Assembly: GCF_905220415.1 (NCBI RefSeq)
Contig: NC_059544.1
Span: 7,318,501 to 7,382,500, forward strand
Direction: 5' to 3'
DNA length: 64,000 bases
Source of the DNA: Colias croceus
Taxonomy: Eukaryota; Arthropoda; Insecta; Lepidoptera; Pieridae
Under the pieces are notes generated by a model that was not told where the DNA came from, ran no database searches, and worked only from the letters and a program-made list of their open reading frames with translations. The position numbers and the translations under genes are program-made. This document shows, in pieces, positions 1 through 12,092 of the stretch (within the stretch, counting starts at the first letter, position 1; each line of letters opens with the position of its first letter).

Positions 1-14
1 ATTAAAAAGTTCGA

Positions 15-131
15 CGACATCTGTCATCCGCCAACCCGCACTTGGCCAGCGTGGTGGATTATGGCCTGTACCCTCATGGCCAGTGGCCAGTGTCCCAGCA
101 GTGGGAACGTATATGGGCTGATGATGATGAT
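15..131 (+). repeat. 3' tail of a dispersed lepidopteran repeat (probably LINE-derived)
   Basis: The block contains CAGCGTGGTGGATTATGG, then CCAGCAGTGGGAACG, and ends in GGGCTGATGATGATGATTA. I recall this arrangement with a TGATGATGA tail as a common interspersed lepidopteran repeat, probably the 3' end of a non-LTR element. It lies in the intron before the first aminopeptidase exon in the window. The exact family is not assigned. Confidence 0.55.
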
Positions 132-167
132 TAATAATTTTAACTGAATTTTATTTTTGTTTCTAAG

Positions 168-3100
168 GTACATAATGGATACCTGGACTAAACAAATGGG
201 TTATCCACTTGTAAATGTGAAACCAAAAGCAGGAAGTAAAAATATTTATGTTTTAACACAATCAAGATTTCTTTTGGATCCAAATGCTTCTTATAGTGAT
301 GATTCTGACTTTCAGTGAGTATTTAATTATTTTAAAACAAGCGGTCCGCCCCGGCTTCGTCCGTGGTACATATTTACGTTTTCTCTACATAAGAACTATC
401 CTCGTACTTCAGGGAATATAATAAAAAAGGAATTATCGAAATCGGTTCAGCCGTTCAAACGTGATGCCGTGACGACGCGAAACGGGTTTCATTTGTATTT
501 ATATAGATTTATTTGTTTAAGTATAATTATAATTATTTAATAAAAAATTAATCTAAGATTTATGATACAATGACTACAGTAATACAGTGTTCTCACACTA
601 TGATAAATATGTAATACATTTTTAAGCTATTGCATAGCTTCTATCACGGGCCTTGAGCGCGGGGACCGAATCCAGAAATTCCGTAACGAAAAAACCTCAC
701 GCTCCCCCCCCACGGGGACGGGCACGGAGGTGTAGCTTGGAGACATAGCATGCAATAGCTTTACCGCGGCAGTCCCCGAGAGCCACACGTCTTTTTTATT
801 TTAAATTGTCTTTAATTTTTTATTCCAGCTACAAGTGGTTTATTCCTATCACTTATACTACAAACAAAGGACAAAATGAAAGTGTCATGTGGTTCCCAGA
901 TACTGCAGAAAGTGGTAAGAATACTATTTTCTTTTTGGTAGTAATTTATTTTATTGGTATATAATTTTAGGAATCCATATATTAATAACTCAGGCCCCAG
1001 AATCACAGACACAATAGAAAATCTATTATGTCGGGCCGGTTGGGGCTCAATGGGTTAATAACTTAATATAAAGTTGAACATAAGATAGTATTTTATTTTC
1101 TTATCTCTGTGTTAAGTGTAAAAAAGTATGTATAAGAAAAGATTAACATATATTGTATTAAAATAAGCATATATTTTTCAGTTGAACTAACACTTTCTGA
1201 AGAAGATGAATGGATAAAAATCAACAACAAGCAAGTGGGATACTATCGAGTTAATTACCCAATAGATATGTGGGAAAAACTCATGGAACAACTTCAATCA
1301 AAATCTGAAAAGGTGAGTTATCTTGTTTGCTACATTATACTATTTATTTAAGGCATTTTTATTTGATCTTTGCAGAAGTTTTTTTGTAAAAGTAAACTGC
1401 GACAGATTTTATATCTACATTATTAAATTATTTAGCTAGTACATAACTACATAGCTGTGCCGTGCTGTTTAACCCGTAGACGAAAATAAAGCCAAGTAAG
1501 AGCTAGCGCGCAAGAGCAACTTTTGTCTCCGCAACTATTTTGTCTCTCCCATGAACTCTATGGGCTAGTAAGAAAGTACGCGCACGTAGCGACGCAACTT
1601 CCCATAGAGTTGATGGGAGAGACAAAATAGTTGCGGAGACAAAAGTTGCTCTTGCGCGCTAGCTCTAATGCTGTAAAGTTTCATCCAAATCCGTCCTGTG
1701 ATTTATGTCACTCGTGAGATATTCTTTTGCCTTTTCATTGACCGTAACATTTGTACATTACTAAAAATCTACCACCTCTATCTCCCTTTATTTATATATT
1801 AACTAAAATTTATTATGTTTATATATACATATATCTATTTCAGCTTTCAATATCAGACAGAACACATATTTTAAATGATGCCTTCGCTTTAGCAGAGGCT
1901 GGTCACTTACCGTACGATATAGCTCTGAATCTCACGACCTACCTCACAGGAGAAAAGGATTATGTGCCCTGGGATAATGCTGCTGCGATATTTAATAAGT
2001 TGGCCGATAGATTATTCAATACAAAGGATTATGATAATTTAAATGTATGTATTTTTAGCTTTTTCTTGTATGTATGGTTCTCATATAATTAATATAATAC
2101 GATTTTTTTGTGTAAATGAAGCTGTAATTAAATTTAATTGAAATAATTGTAGTCAAAGGAATTAGTTTTTAAAATACTTTTATTTTCAGGAATATGTCCA
2201 GCATCTTGTCAAACGACTCTATTTGGAGCAAAGTTGGGAAAAGACCGACTTGGGCGTTATAGAAGGGTAAACATTTTTTTATAATTTTTATAGCTATTAA
2301 AATGTATCTAAAAGCTACAATTAAAATTTTATAGTAGAGGATTTTTTTTCTCTTATTTAATTGTAAATATCGGTAATATATTGTTAAAACATAATAACAA
2401 CCGACATTCGTCTGGATAACATAATTTTATTTTGTAAGAGACTAGCTGCTCCGCGCGGTTTCACCCCCGTGTCTCCACTCCTGTTGGTCGTAGCGTGATG
2501 ATATATAACCTTCCTCGATAAAGCCCATTTATCTAACACCGAAATAATTTTTCAAATCAGACCAGTAGTTCCCGAGATTAGCGCGTTCAAACAAACAAAC
2601 AAACTCTTCAGCTTTATAATATGAGTAAAGATACATCAAAATACTATTCTAAACTCTAAAAAAAAGTTTGCAACTTATATGTTTTTATTGAATTGCCTCT
2701 TTTATAGTCTCCTACGCACCAAAATACTCGCTTTCGCCACTTCCTACGGTTTGCCGGACGCTGTTAAAACTGTGCGGGAAATGTTCTTAGCTTGGCTCGA
2801 CTCGTACGGTACTGCGAGTGCAAAGAACATCGAGCCGGAATTACGTGATTTTGTATATGTACAAGGTACTTATTTGATATTATGTATAATGAAAATTTCT
2901 TGGGTATTTGCTGGTAGAGTAAATAAATTTATTTGTAAGTTCTAAATAAGTTTACACTTCTGTCGGCAGTCATTACTACTGCTTGCTTTTTTAACTATGG
3001 TAATTTTGTTAATTTTTTTGTAACTATTGTCATAATTTATGTTAAAGGAATGAGGAATGCTTCAATGGAAGAATGGGATAAGTTATGGCGCATTTATCAA

Positions 3101-4582
3101 ATGGAGGAAGATGTACAGGAACAAACCAAAATTAGAACAGCATTAAGCGCTCCAAAGAATGTGGATATACTCAGGAAGTATGGATAAAATTTTAACATTT
3201 TTTTTTATCTGTAAACTATTTTTGTCTAGATAAAAAAAAGTATCATGCATTTAAAAAATAATTAATTTAATATTTCTCTCTATTTTTGCAAGTAAAGTTA
3301 TTTAGAATAGATGATTCGTTGAATTTTGAACACAGATATAAATGTAAAATTTAAAATCACTACAATTTTTTTCTAATACTTGCCATCTCTTTTAGATATT
3401 TAGACCTAGCGTGGGACGAGAAAAACATACGCAGTCAAGACTATTTGAATGTACTGAGTATTATAAGTTCGAACCCCCATGGGACAGCGTTAGTTTGGAA
3501 TGAAGTTCGCACGAATTGGCCACGGTTGGTCGACAGGTTCACTCTGAATAGCAGATATCTGGGCAATATCATACCTAGCATTACCAGTTCGTTTAATACG
3601 CAAGAAAGATTGCAAGAGGTGTGTATTTTATTTCCTTGCTTTTAATTTTCAAATGAAATTTTTTATGAATTGAAATACAGGGTGTCCCACTATCGGTATA
3701 CTAAGCGCAAAGGGACTTGTACTTTTTCATACAATGATCACGTAAAAAATACTCAAACAACAAAAAAAAAAACTTGAGCGATGTTAAGGGACATCCGGAT
3801 GGAACGAAGTGTTAAGTTAGAGAGAGACAGACAGAGAACCACGCACACGCCGCACGGCTTACAACTCTAGCAAAAAGTGTCGTGACAACTTTTCGTAAGA
3901 ATTTTTTCCGTCTAGCCCCCTTTCACAACGCGCGATAAGGAACTTCGATCCAATTACGTCAAAAAATTTTTGCTCAATTTTTCCTTAATGGGAATTTTGT
4001 GTTTCACATGCGGGTGGCAAAGTTGGGCGGGTTGCTTGTTAGGGGTGTACACATAGAGTTTTAAGAATTCATCTACATATTTGAAAAAAAAATGCGTCTG
4101 GAATTTTATAAGCATTTTTTACGTACTCACAGTACGCAAAATTTCCTTTGAGCTTAGTATACCGACGATGGGACACCCAATATATTGTAACATACAAAGC
4201 TGTGGGCTCAATTTAGTATAAATATAAGGTGATTATATAATTTTATAGAAATGTGAACACATTACAATAGCCATAAAAAAACCTTCTGATACTTTCGAAC
4301 GTTTAAAATGTTAAAATCATTATTTCAATATTTTTTAATATATCTGATAACTCATGGTTATTTATTAACTACGTTGAAAATAAACTTTATTTTCATGAGC
4401 ATAGTAACCATGATGCTTTCTTTCAGATGGAGGCATTCTTTGAAAAGTACCCAGAAGCGGGTGCCGGAGCTTCAGCGCGTAAAAGAGCGCTTGAAACTGT
4501 TCAAAATAATATTAAATGGTCTTCTCAGTATAAAGATGTTGTTGCGTCGTGGCTGGAGAATCGTCTAAAAACAATCGAATAA
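168..4582 (+). CDS. M1 zinc aminopeptidase, C-terminal part (aminopeptidase N / glutamyl aminopeptidase-like), 5' end outside the window
   Basis: Nine exons can be joined in phase: 168-314, 829-914, 1182-1312, 1844-2044, 2190-2266, 2708-2865, 3048-3177, 3396-3618 and 4427-4582. They give about 435 residues plus a TAA stop. All introns are GT-AG. The first exon encodes IMDTWTKQMGYPLV, the segment that follows the catalytic domain in M1 peptidases; the third encodes VGYYRVNYP, a conserved landmark at the start of the ERAP1-like C-terminal domain. The HEXXH zinc motif must lie upstream, outside the window. The rest is the helical ERAP1_C domain, including LRTKILAFATSYG and LAWLDSYG. The protein ends in WLENRLKTIE with no hydrophobic GPI signal, unlike lepidopteran midgut APNs, so a membrane-anchored glutamyl or ER aminopeptidase-like enzyme, or a cytosolic one, is more likely. 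It trims N-terminal residues from peptides. Introns carry several repeats. Confidence 0.9.
339..510 (-). repeat. Interspersed repeat with CGGTCCGCCCCGGCTTCG end
   Basis: It starts GCGGTCCGCCCCGGCTTCG, continues through GTGGTACATATTTACG and TCTCTACATAAGAAC, and fades in an A/T-rich tail near 510. A close relative is at 30891-31062. It lies within an aminopeptidase intron and is GC-rich compared with its surroundings. Confidence 0.6.
625..762. repeat. GC-rich foldback repeat
   Basis: The ends pair as TAAGCTATTGCATAGC and GCATGCAATAGCTTTA around a GC-rich core with CGGGCCTTGAGCGCGGGG and a run of eight C. It is an intronic insertion in the aminopeptidase gene. I recognise the core as a common lepidopteran repeat but cannot name its class. 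Confidence 0.45.
985..1060. repeat. Short interspersed repeat with TCAGGCCCC and GGGGCTCAATGGGTTAA
   Basis: It contains an internal palindrome, ACAATAGAAAATCTATT. A second copy at 58249-58418 is interrupted by a SINE, which shows that this unit is itself a mobile or duplicated repeat. It lies in an aminopeptidase intron. Confidence 0.5.
1499..1666. repeat. Foldback (MITE-like) element with 66-bp inverted arms
   Basis: Positions 1499-1564 and 1601-1666 are reverse complements with one mismatch, around a 36-bp loop. The outer ends read AGAGCTAGCGCGC. No target duplication is obvious. It sits in the intron between the third and fourth aminopeptidase exons, so the pre-mRNA would carry a long hairpin. 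Confidence 0.85.
2441..2628 (-). repeat. Interspersed repeat of the 'AGCTTTATAATAT' family
   Basis: It runs from CTAGCTGCTCCGCGCGG through CAGACCAGTAGTTCCCGAG to CAAACAAACAAACTCTTC and CAGCTTTATAATATGAG. Relatives are at 20362, 21672, 37936, 47214 and 60469. It lies in the intron before the sixth aminopeptidase exon. Confidence 0.7.
3678..4180. mobile_element. Non-autonomous DNA transposon (MITE) with GGGTGTCCCA inverted ends
   Basis: The left end is GGGTGTCCCACTATCGGTAT and the right end, reverse-complemented, is GGGTGTCCCATCGTCGGTAT. Both continue into ACTAAGC and CAAAGG, so the inverted ends are over 30 bp. A TA dinucleotide flanks each side if two variable end bases are counted (CA or TT before GGG), which would fit a Tc1/mariner-type element. 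There is no transposase frame in the roughly 500 bp. A worn left end is near 12990. It lies in the last aminopeptidase intron. Confidence 0.6.
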
Positions 4583-4619
4583 TATTTATATTTCTATAAT
4601 AATATAGTACTTAATACCT

Positions 4620-4629
4620 AATAAATAAA
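4620..4629 (+). terminator. Poly(A) signal of the aminopeptidase gene
   Basis: Two overlapping AATAAA hexamers (AATAAATAAA) lie about 38 nt after the stop codon, a normal distance for a short 3' UTR. Confidence 0.7.
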
Positions 4630-4639
4630 GTATGAGTTT

Positions 4640-5311
4640 AAATTGCATTTTATTTCTATTCAAAGTACCAACAACGTACCTGCCTGTTATAGGTCTGTGT
4701 GTAGTATCTGTGAAAAAGTCGAAATAGTGACGTCACAGAAGATGGCGTGAATTTGTGAAGTCATTCGCTTGTGTAAAAATGACGTCACTCCACTTACTTC
4801 TGCGCATTCCTGCTGAACTAGAACATGCTATGACGAAACAGATGATTCCATAGAAAAATCGTTACGGCCTGGCGTTACACCAGGACAGCAGTATATTTAA
4901 AAAGCTGTTTATAATTTGAACGGATGTAACGTATAAGTTTGGCCGGATATCTGGCGGAACGAAAATGCTACCACCGCTTTCTCTTTCGCTCGCTTACCAT
5001 CAGCCGCCCTCAGTTAATTTGCCAGCAACTGTTGAAGTTCTTAGATAGTTATGTAACACACTAATACAACACTTGGTAAATTAATTTATCTTTTCTTTTA
5101 TCACTATAAATTTTAATAATAAACACAGATAATATATAGGTACTATATAAGTAGTAATAAAGATGAGAAATAAAACACGAATATTACCACTGAACAACTT
5201 TACTTAGGTACTTAACTTATGTATCGTGAACTAAGATCGTGAAAGTAATGAGTCTAGAAAATTGTTTTCCTTAGCGGCCGTGATACAATTAGTTTTACCT
5301 TTATAGCAATC
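4640..5311. other. Interval between convergent genes
   Basis: This interval separates the 3' ends of the aminopeptidase (+) and the odorant receptor (-). I see no coding segment or clear repeat. A minus-strand AATAAA near 4648-4654 could serve the receptor transcript, but that would need a 3' UTR of about 650 nt. Confidence 0.5.
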
Positions 5312-8300
5312 TTATTCAGATGTCTGCCGTAATACTGCGTAATAACTGTATGCCGTCCGGACAATCTGAAAGGAAAATAATATATTTATTATCTTACCTT
5401 ACAGTGCACTAAGGGCCGGTTTTTCAATCCTTGGTTAAAATTTATCCGTCCAATAAAGTATTACACAAACATTTTAAAATGCCACCTGTAAACTGTCAAA
5501 TACGGACAATTAGAATACATTTTTGAAATGGTAGTTTACTGTTTAATACGTTATTCGATGAATAACTTTTAACCAACGATGGAAAAATTAGCCCTGAGTG
5601 AAACAACCTATGTAGTATGTATTTTAAAAAAGGTAAGGTTCGAACGTATATCGCTTACCTACACAACTTACTTTCTAATTTCCAAGATTGTAATGTGCAA
5701 TTTATCTTACTTGAATATAGAGAATGTTGATATATTTGGGAACTTAGGAAGCACCGAAGTCAATGAAATATTTCATACATAGGTACCTAACAACTATCAG
5801 CGTAGGAGTAGAGAGTCAATTTATACATGTAATTAATACCTACACATAGGTATAAGGTACCTACGCCCACGATATTGCAACTTCTCAGTTCTCCATGGTT
5901 TATTGGTTTGGAAATGTTAAACATTTTAATATGTATGTGAATAAGTATTTGAAGTAGGTACTTAATAACAAGTACCGAGGATATAGATAATATAATATAT
6001 TAGTAATATCAATTTTATACACTATTCTATATATATATGTATCTTCCTACCCCATGGTATCAAAGTTATATTCTATTGTACAAAAAACATTTTTCGGCGA
6101 TGTATTTCATATCATTAGCTTACCCGTTCTCAAATCTCCTTAATTTTTTAGAGCGAGAAATATCTTATATTGCCTTATAAATATATTATAGAATAAGTAG
6201 CTATATTAAAATACCATATTATAAATTAAATATTCTTTCGCAACATGCTATTAACTAGTCGCAGGCGTGAGCTAATTCAAGCCAAAACATGCTCGACTCA
6301 CTCAAGGAGGTAAATTTTAGATCATAATAATTATACAGTAAAAATGGTATCTAGTTTAAGTATTCATTGAGTTTTATTCCTTATTATCCATATTACGTGA
6401 GAGTATTCATATTTCATATGATAATATGCATGCACACAAGATAAACAATAAACTACTCCTAAGAAAAATGCGCTCTCTATGCAATAAGCTAACAAACTAT
6501 AATATTTATTATATACGTCTACCCTTTAAGGCACTTTCATGCTGATACGCGAGCGATAGGTCTGAAAATCTTACTTCCTTAAAATGTGGAATTAATTGCA
6601 CTATTGAAAATGACTGATCATTTTCAACACTATATGCATATTTTTGTATTTGTTTCTAGTATGTATAGAACATAAAATTACTTGATAGGGTTTGCTCTGA
6701 AATATTTTTATTGAGAGACAACAAATTCAGATAGCTTTTTTACGAAAGCTCTCGTAACCTTTTATATGCTATACATATATAATATTTAAAATCTAACGAC
6801 CGAACGAAATCACACCAGTTAACAACCCGTAAGTAGAAACAATTAGTTTCTCTAGTTGAGTAAAGCTTTCGTTGTGACAAATTCCTAAATATTGATATTA
6901 GCTCTATCGTAACAGCAGCATTCTTACAGCACAAGTTTTTAAAGCTTTCTTCAAATAGTTTATTATATTAAATTGTAAACCTGTATAAAAGACTCCAAAT
7001 TAAGAACGTTGAAGGGTCCGGCGAACAGTTTGCAACAGCGAGACATTCTTATACAAAGAATCCCAACTTCAGAGCGGATTTTAATTCCGAGGCTCCACCA
7101 TGCTGACGCGAAAGGGCCTTCGCCTAGTGTAACAACACTCTGAAATGTATAAAATTTATGCAATAATGAGGAGAGATGTATTTCAAATCACAATTTTCAC
7201 TAGTGCTTAGTTACGTTATTAAGAATAACTAATAATTTCATAAAATTAAGAGTGCACATTAGTTATCTTGCACGTAAGTTTAAGTTGTTGTTTAAGTTCC
7301 AACCGGCACCAGAATAAGTACTTAGGTTAATTTGTTACAAGCATGAACCTTGAATGCCGAGTACTAAGTGTTCTACCTCATTTTGTACAGCGTCTCCGTA
7401 ATGACAGTAGAGAAAAAGCTGGGTGAGAGTCGCACACATGTACTGTAACAGTGATATTAGTTGGGTGGCGCTTAAGTCCTTCTGCGAATTAATGAAACAA
7501 TTTATTTGAAACACTTCCTTTTAACAGCTAGAGAACTTTGCTAAGAATGAATGTTCCAAGTGACTTAATCTCGTGGCTCGTGCTGAATTTGAAGATTTGT
7601 ATGCGCAAGGCGACTCGATCTCGTTATAACTTTCAAGATATAACTGCAAATAAAATCTATTGTTGGAGAGTGGTTTGAAACTTTCAGAGATAGCTTAATT
7701 AATTCTATCATCAATGACATTTTTTATACCCTCGTTCAACATCCAAGTGATTGAAATTGATTGTTTGTTTGTTTGTTTGTTCTACATGTAGAAAGGGGGA
7801 TTCATTATAATCACAATAATGTTGGGCGCAGATATTTTATTAATTAAATCAAAGATTTTGTTTTTGCTACGCTTAGATGAAATTAGATATTAAATAAAAA
7901 TGAATACTCACTGATTGCAGCTGAATGCATACACAGCAGAGAGTCAGCGTAGCCACGAAGAAGTATATACCGACAATATTCCTTATGATTTCATCCAATT
8001 GTTTGACCATACTGTAAATGATATGAAATAATCTTTTTTTCATAAATTTTGGCTTAACTCTATATAACATCTAAATAATTTAATGAACCTATGTAAAAAT
8101 AGATAATTGTTACCTAAATATAAATAAAATGAAATAAGATAAAGAGAACTCATTAAACTTTTTAAATCCACGTCGCCATAAAATATAGAGCAATCGTTCT
8201 ATTTCCGTTGATTATAAATTACCTACACGATAATATTCTTCAACAACACAAATATAATCTAAAAACATATTACATTAGGCAAATGACACTCACCGTAGCA

Positions 8301-9078
8301 AAGTAACATGAATGAAGTGGCATTTCTTAATCCTATAATGTGCTCGGGCGTCTCGTTCTTGGCATAAATTAAATTGCTTGCCACTTCCGCCGATTCTCTG
8401 GCTATAAGCGTGCAGTAATGAAAACTGGCCACATACAAATATCATAGTACCAGTTGCGAATGAATCGAAAACAATGTGTACGCTTACGCAATAAACAGAA
8501 GCAATGATTTCAGCAATAATTGTTGCTGCATAACCGAATGCACTGACATCTAATGGAGACCAAACCGGCAAAACGTGCAGCCAATCCACAACCTCGCCTT
8601 TTATTTTATATATCCCATATTCAATAAATGGGGTCGAAATATACACGATACCCGTAAAGCTATACATCTGAGAGAGAAGCGACTTTGTAGACAAAAATTT
8701 CCGCGAATAAACCAAAATATGCCCGGAGAATTTATCATTGTCCTCATCATCGGTGTCATAATCGACGCCGGTCGTGTCATCGTTGTTCAATTCGTCATTC
8801 TCCAATATAAAAGCTTGTTTTAGTAAAAAGTTCCAGTCGTCTCTTTTAAATTGCATTGAATACAGCTTGATAAATCCCATACCGCAGAACGAAAGTACGC
8901 TAAAACAGCCGAAGAGCTTTTCCGGATCGTTTTTAGCCAAAAACAACGCAATCATCTGGGCAACATTAGCGAGAAAGAAGCAGCTGATGCAAATTTTTGT
9001 TAACCAGTGTATTTCGTTACCGGTTGGTCCCAACCACAGGCCTATTTTCTGGATCCACTTGATAATGGTTATTTCCAT
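5312..9078 (-). CDS. Insect odorant receptor (7tm_6 family), complete, five exons
   Basis: The minus-strand exons are 9078-8294, 8011-7912, 7481-7377, 7139-6981 and 5365-5312, all GT-AG and in phase, giving 400 residues. The chosen ATG has a strong context (ACCACCATGG); an in-frame ATG 39 codons upstream looks like extension. Odorant receptors are ligand-gated cation channel subunits that work with Orco in olfactory neuron dendrites, with the N-terminus inside the cell. Family landmarks are the long first exon with several hydrophobic segments, the third exon ending LFLYCHYGDAVQNE, the fourth with ASAWWSLGIKI and CCKLFAGPFNVLNLESF, and the last with IVRTAYSYYAVLRQ. The length suits the family (about 390-430). 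A very acidic stretch, DDTTGVDYDTDDEDNDKF, lies between predicted TM2 and TM3, on the cytoplasmic side in the family's topology. The ligand cannot be told from sequence alone. Confidence 0.9.
5413..5594. mobile_element. PIF/Harbinger-like MITE, 182 bp
   Basis: The ends are GGGCCGGTTTTTCAATCC and, reverse-complemented, GGGCTAATTTTTCCATCG, followed by TTGGTTAAAA on both sides. The flanks TAA and TGA look like a 3-bp target duplication with one change. It is related to the larger element at 41466. It lies in the last intron of the odorant receptor, about 50 bp from the acceptor of the final 54-nt exon. Confidence 0.6.
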
Positions 9079-9932
9079 GGTGGTCTTTTTCTCTATTTTC
9101 AAATTGTTTCTCACACATTCTTCCGATATAGTATTTCGTTTCTGATAAAAGAGAAAGAAGTTTAAATATACGTTGGTACTGGACTCGTATAACAAACTTC
9201 ATAAAAATGTAAGTATAAGTATTGTTCTCCTTAAAATAATTTTAACAAAATGCTACATAACAATATTTTTGGACTGAAGCTTAAATCGTCCATTCGCAAG
9301 TAGCCACGAAAATTATTAAATGGATAAGTCTAATTAAAATGAAATATATTAATCCGAAATCTTTATTTAATTGTTTAACTTAAAACTAGCCATTCGTCCT
9401 GGCTCCACATAAACAGATTTATCCTATGCAATTCAGCAGCACTAAGGGTAAATAAATGTACCTAAGAAAAGATCAGAGAGTAGTTTTTTAGTTCAAATGT
9501 AACAAATAAACTATGAAATCGTTCCACTTTATAACATAAATATTATTAGATATTTAATTATTATGTCAAATGCAGAAAATTTATTAATTTATAGTGTTAA
9601 TAGCCTCTTGTTTGTATATATAATATCATTGGTTAATACATAGATAAATAGAGGCAGTTATTTTTGTGAACTTTATATAATTCTTTCGCTTGTTTGATTT
9701 ACTCAAACAACGTTTCAATTAAGTCTGATGAAAATCAGTCCTGCACTCGAAGCTTGCAGCTTTCGTAATAACAGACGCTACAATTCCAATCTGAATAGCT
9801 TGAGAGATTTTATTCGTATTTTTATTTGATTTGTATTGTAAAATATTAACTAGAATAATTGTTATAATCATTTAATCAATTCTAAAAATTTTAGGTATGA
9901 ATTTCATAGATATGGCTTTAAAGTGTATCTCA

Positions 9933-10168
9933 TCCATACTAATATTATATAAATGCGAAAGGAACTCTGTCTGTCTGTCTGTTACTCAATCACGCCTAAA
10001 CTACTGAAATGAAATGAAAAATGGTATGGAGATATTTTGATACCCGAGAAAGGACATAGGCTACATTTTATCCCGGGAAAATCACGCAATCCCGGAAATC
10101 CCACGAGAACGGGAACTATGCGGGTTTTTCTTTAACTGCGCGGGCGAAGCCCCGGGCGGAAACCTAGT
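9933..10168 (+). repeat. Interspersed repeat of the 'CTGTCTGTCTGT' family
   Basis: It begins CCATACTAATATT, contains AACTCTGTCTGTCTGTCTGT and ACTCAATCACGCCTAAACT, and ends GGGCGAAGCC and GCGGAAACCTAGT. This is the longest well-preserved copy in the window. The type (SINE or LINE tail) is not decided. Confidence 0.7.
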
Positions 10169-11934
10169 TCTCTATATCAGTAGGTATTGTTTAATGACTT
10201 ATAAGTAACTCTATAAATATGCCAACGTATTGTTACTTATTATTATAATATAATTAAAATTTAAAACCAACAAGAAGAGCATCGATGAACAATATTCGTC
10301 GTAATTTTAAAGGAGAAATGAATTTTTCCACGTTGTAAAAAAATAAATAATAGGTACCTATACACATATAAGGTAGGTATGATAATATAATCAAATAATA
10401 AAAATTACCTTCAAAAAGGACTTTATCTTAGAGAACATTTTGTAGCAACACGCTGGTAATATGGTAGCCTTCTAATGAAGGATATCCGTAACGGGCCAGC
10501 ATAGCCTAATGGCATTGTTATGTCGCTGTTTAGTTTAGAAATTCGATATTACGCGATTAGTCTAATACTTTCGATATATTAGTATTATATTTGTGAAGTT
10601 ATTATGCAGTCATATGACCTCCAACTTGTTTATTATTTTTTGAAAGTGTTGTTGAGAGCTTTAAGTGTTTTCATTACCTTATAATTCTATAATAATATTA
10701 TACACTATAAGTTGAGATTACGGGACTAAAACATTACTCTGTTCTGAAGTAAGTAATAACAACTAACTAATGTAATTTTTTTTTATAATTAGGGTGCATT
10801 AGTCTAATTCCGGATGACGGGGTAAATGCAATAACGTTAAATTAATAGGAACGTATCTAGTGATTGATTAAACAAATATGAATAATATGGTTATCAAACC
10901 CGTTTATTTTCATGCGATGCCTTCACGATACTCACAATAAAACGATGCTCTGAAGTGCTCTATTCACAATTTTCCGCATTACCCGACATCTGAATTTCCT
11001 GAATTACTTTCCTCGAATGCACTATATTCTTTTTTTTTCAAGGTATAGAAATAAATAAATTATATTCTTAGTTTAACGTCCACGTACGTTCTAGGCAAAA
11101 CAAACTTTAATTGATAAACTCATTACAATAACTTTTATAATTATCCTTATTATGAAAGCAATTTCATACTAATCTAGGATTTAAATTATGAAAACTTTTT
11201 TGTAATTACAGCAACTTTATTTACTTATTAATGTTTTCTTGAAAATACAAAACATAGTTTATTATGAAGTGCAATTCAAGAGCTTGGTTCAGCCTTTGTC
11301 TTGTAACAAAATTATAAACTACTTAGGAAATTGGAAAGTATTCAATTATTTACGCACTCAAGCTATCAATTATACTTTATATCATTTTCTTTACTTTATA
11401 GTCAGTTTAATGTTGTAATTTTGTGATGATATACAAATAGACTCAATTACCACACCTGTTTGTCTTTCCACGGCCACGGCAAGTCTGTCTGAGAAAGCTA
11501 TTATAAATAAATAAAAAATTCTAACACACGCTTAAAATACCTTTTTCAGTTGTATCAGTCAGTCTCAATTTTAACTATTTTGTATAGTGAAATCGTAATA
11601 GAAATACAATTACATAAAAAATCATCAAAACAAAGATATCTACTGCTCTCGAAATAAACCAATTTCATAGAGGCCCTTCGATCGAATCGAACCGGGGCGG
11701 ATATGGGATAATAATAAGTATTAGAACATATAATTGTGTAAACAAAGCATAAATAGGTTTTCAATAGGTAGGTTATATAAATACTCTAACTTTAAAAAAC
11801 CACTAAGTACCTAACTACAAAAAAAATTCAGAGCTTTATGTATTTCTATAGTTCTTCTTGATTAATAATATAGATCTATTTAATCACCGTGCAATTAGAA
11901 AATTGAGCTATATTTTTAATTCTCATAGCCGTGA

Positions 11935-12092
11935 ATCATGATGGCCATATCATGACTCAAAATGGCCGATACCAGGGTAAAATTATCTTGCCGTAAATTG
12001 TCGCTTTTGCCAGCCATTCGCTGATTTTACTGGAGATATCGTAGAATTAATAGTATTAGAGCAGTCATGCTCTACTTTTACCAAAATGTGTG
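11935..12092 (-). pseudogene. Decayed copy of the secreted-protein gene's last exon
   Basis: The minus strand reads NSTISPVKSANGWQKRQF and then a stop, against SISTISAARSANGWENQQF in the gene at 34836. The DNA match extends past the stop with no net length change over about 55 bp (AATTT to GATATGG). No signal-peptide exon is visible upstream. The early stop and missing exons mark it as a remnant. In a different frame the two copies also align (QRMAGK, then HDM), so which frame was once translated is open. Confidence 0.5.

Noticed and set aside
6740..6934. Candidate last exon of the odorant receptor
   Set aside because: The peptide lacks the family's C-terminal pattern; the exon at 5312-5365 (AYSYYAVLRQ) fits it and the phase exactly.
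8774..9145. 123-codon plus-strand frame
   Set aside because: It is antisense to the first exon of the odorant receptor, whose frame has family motifs and consistent splice phase.
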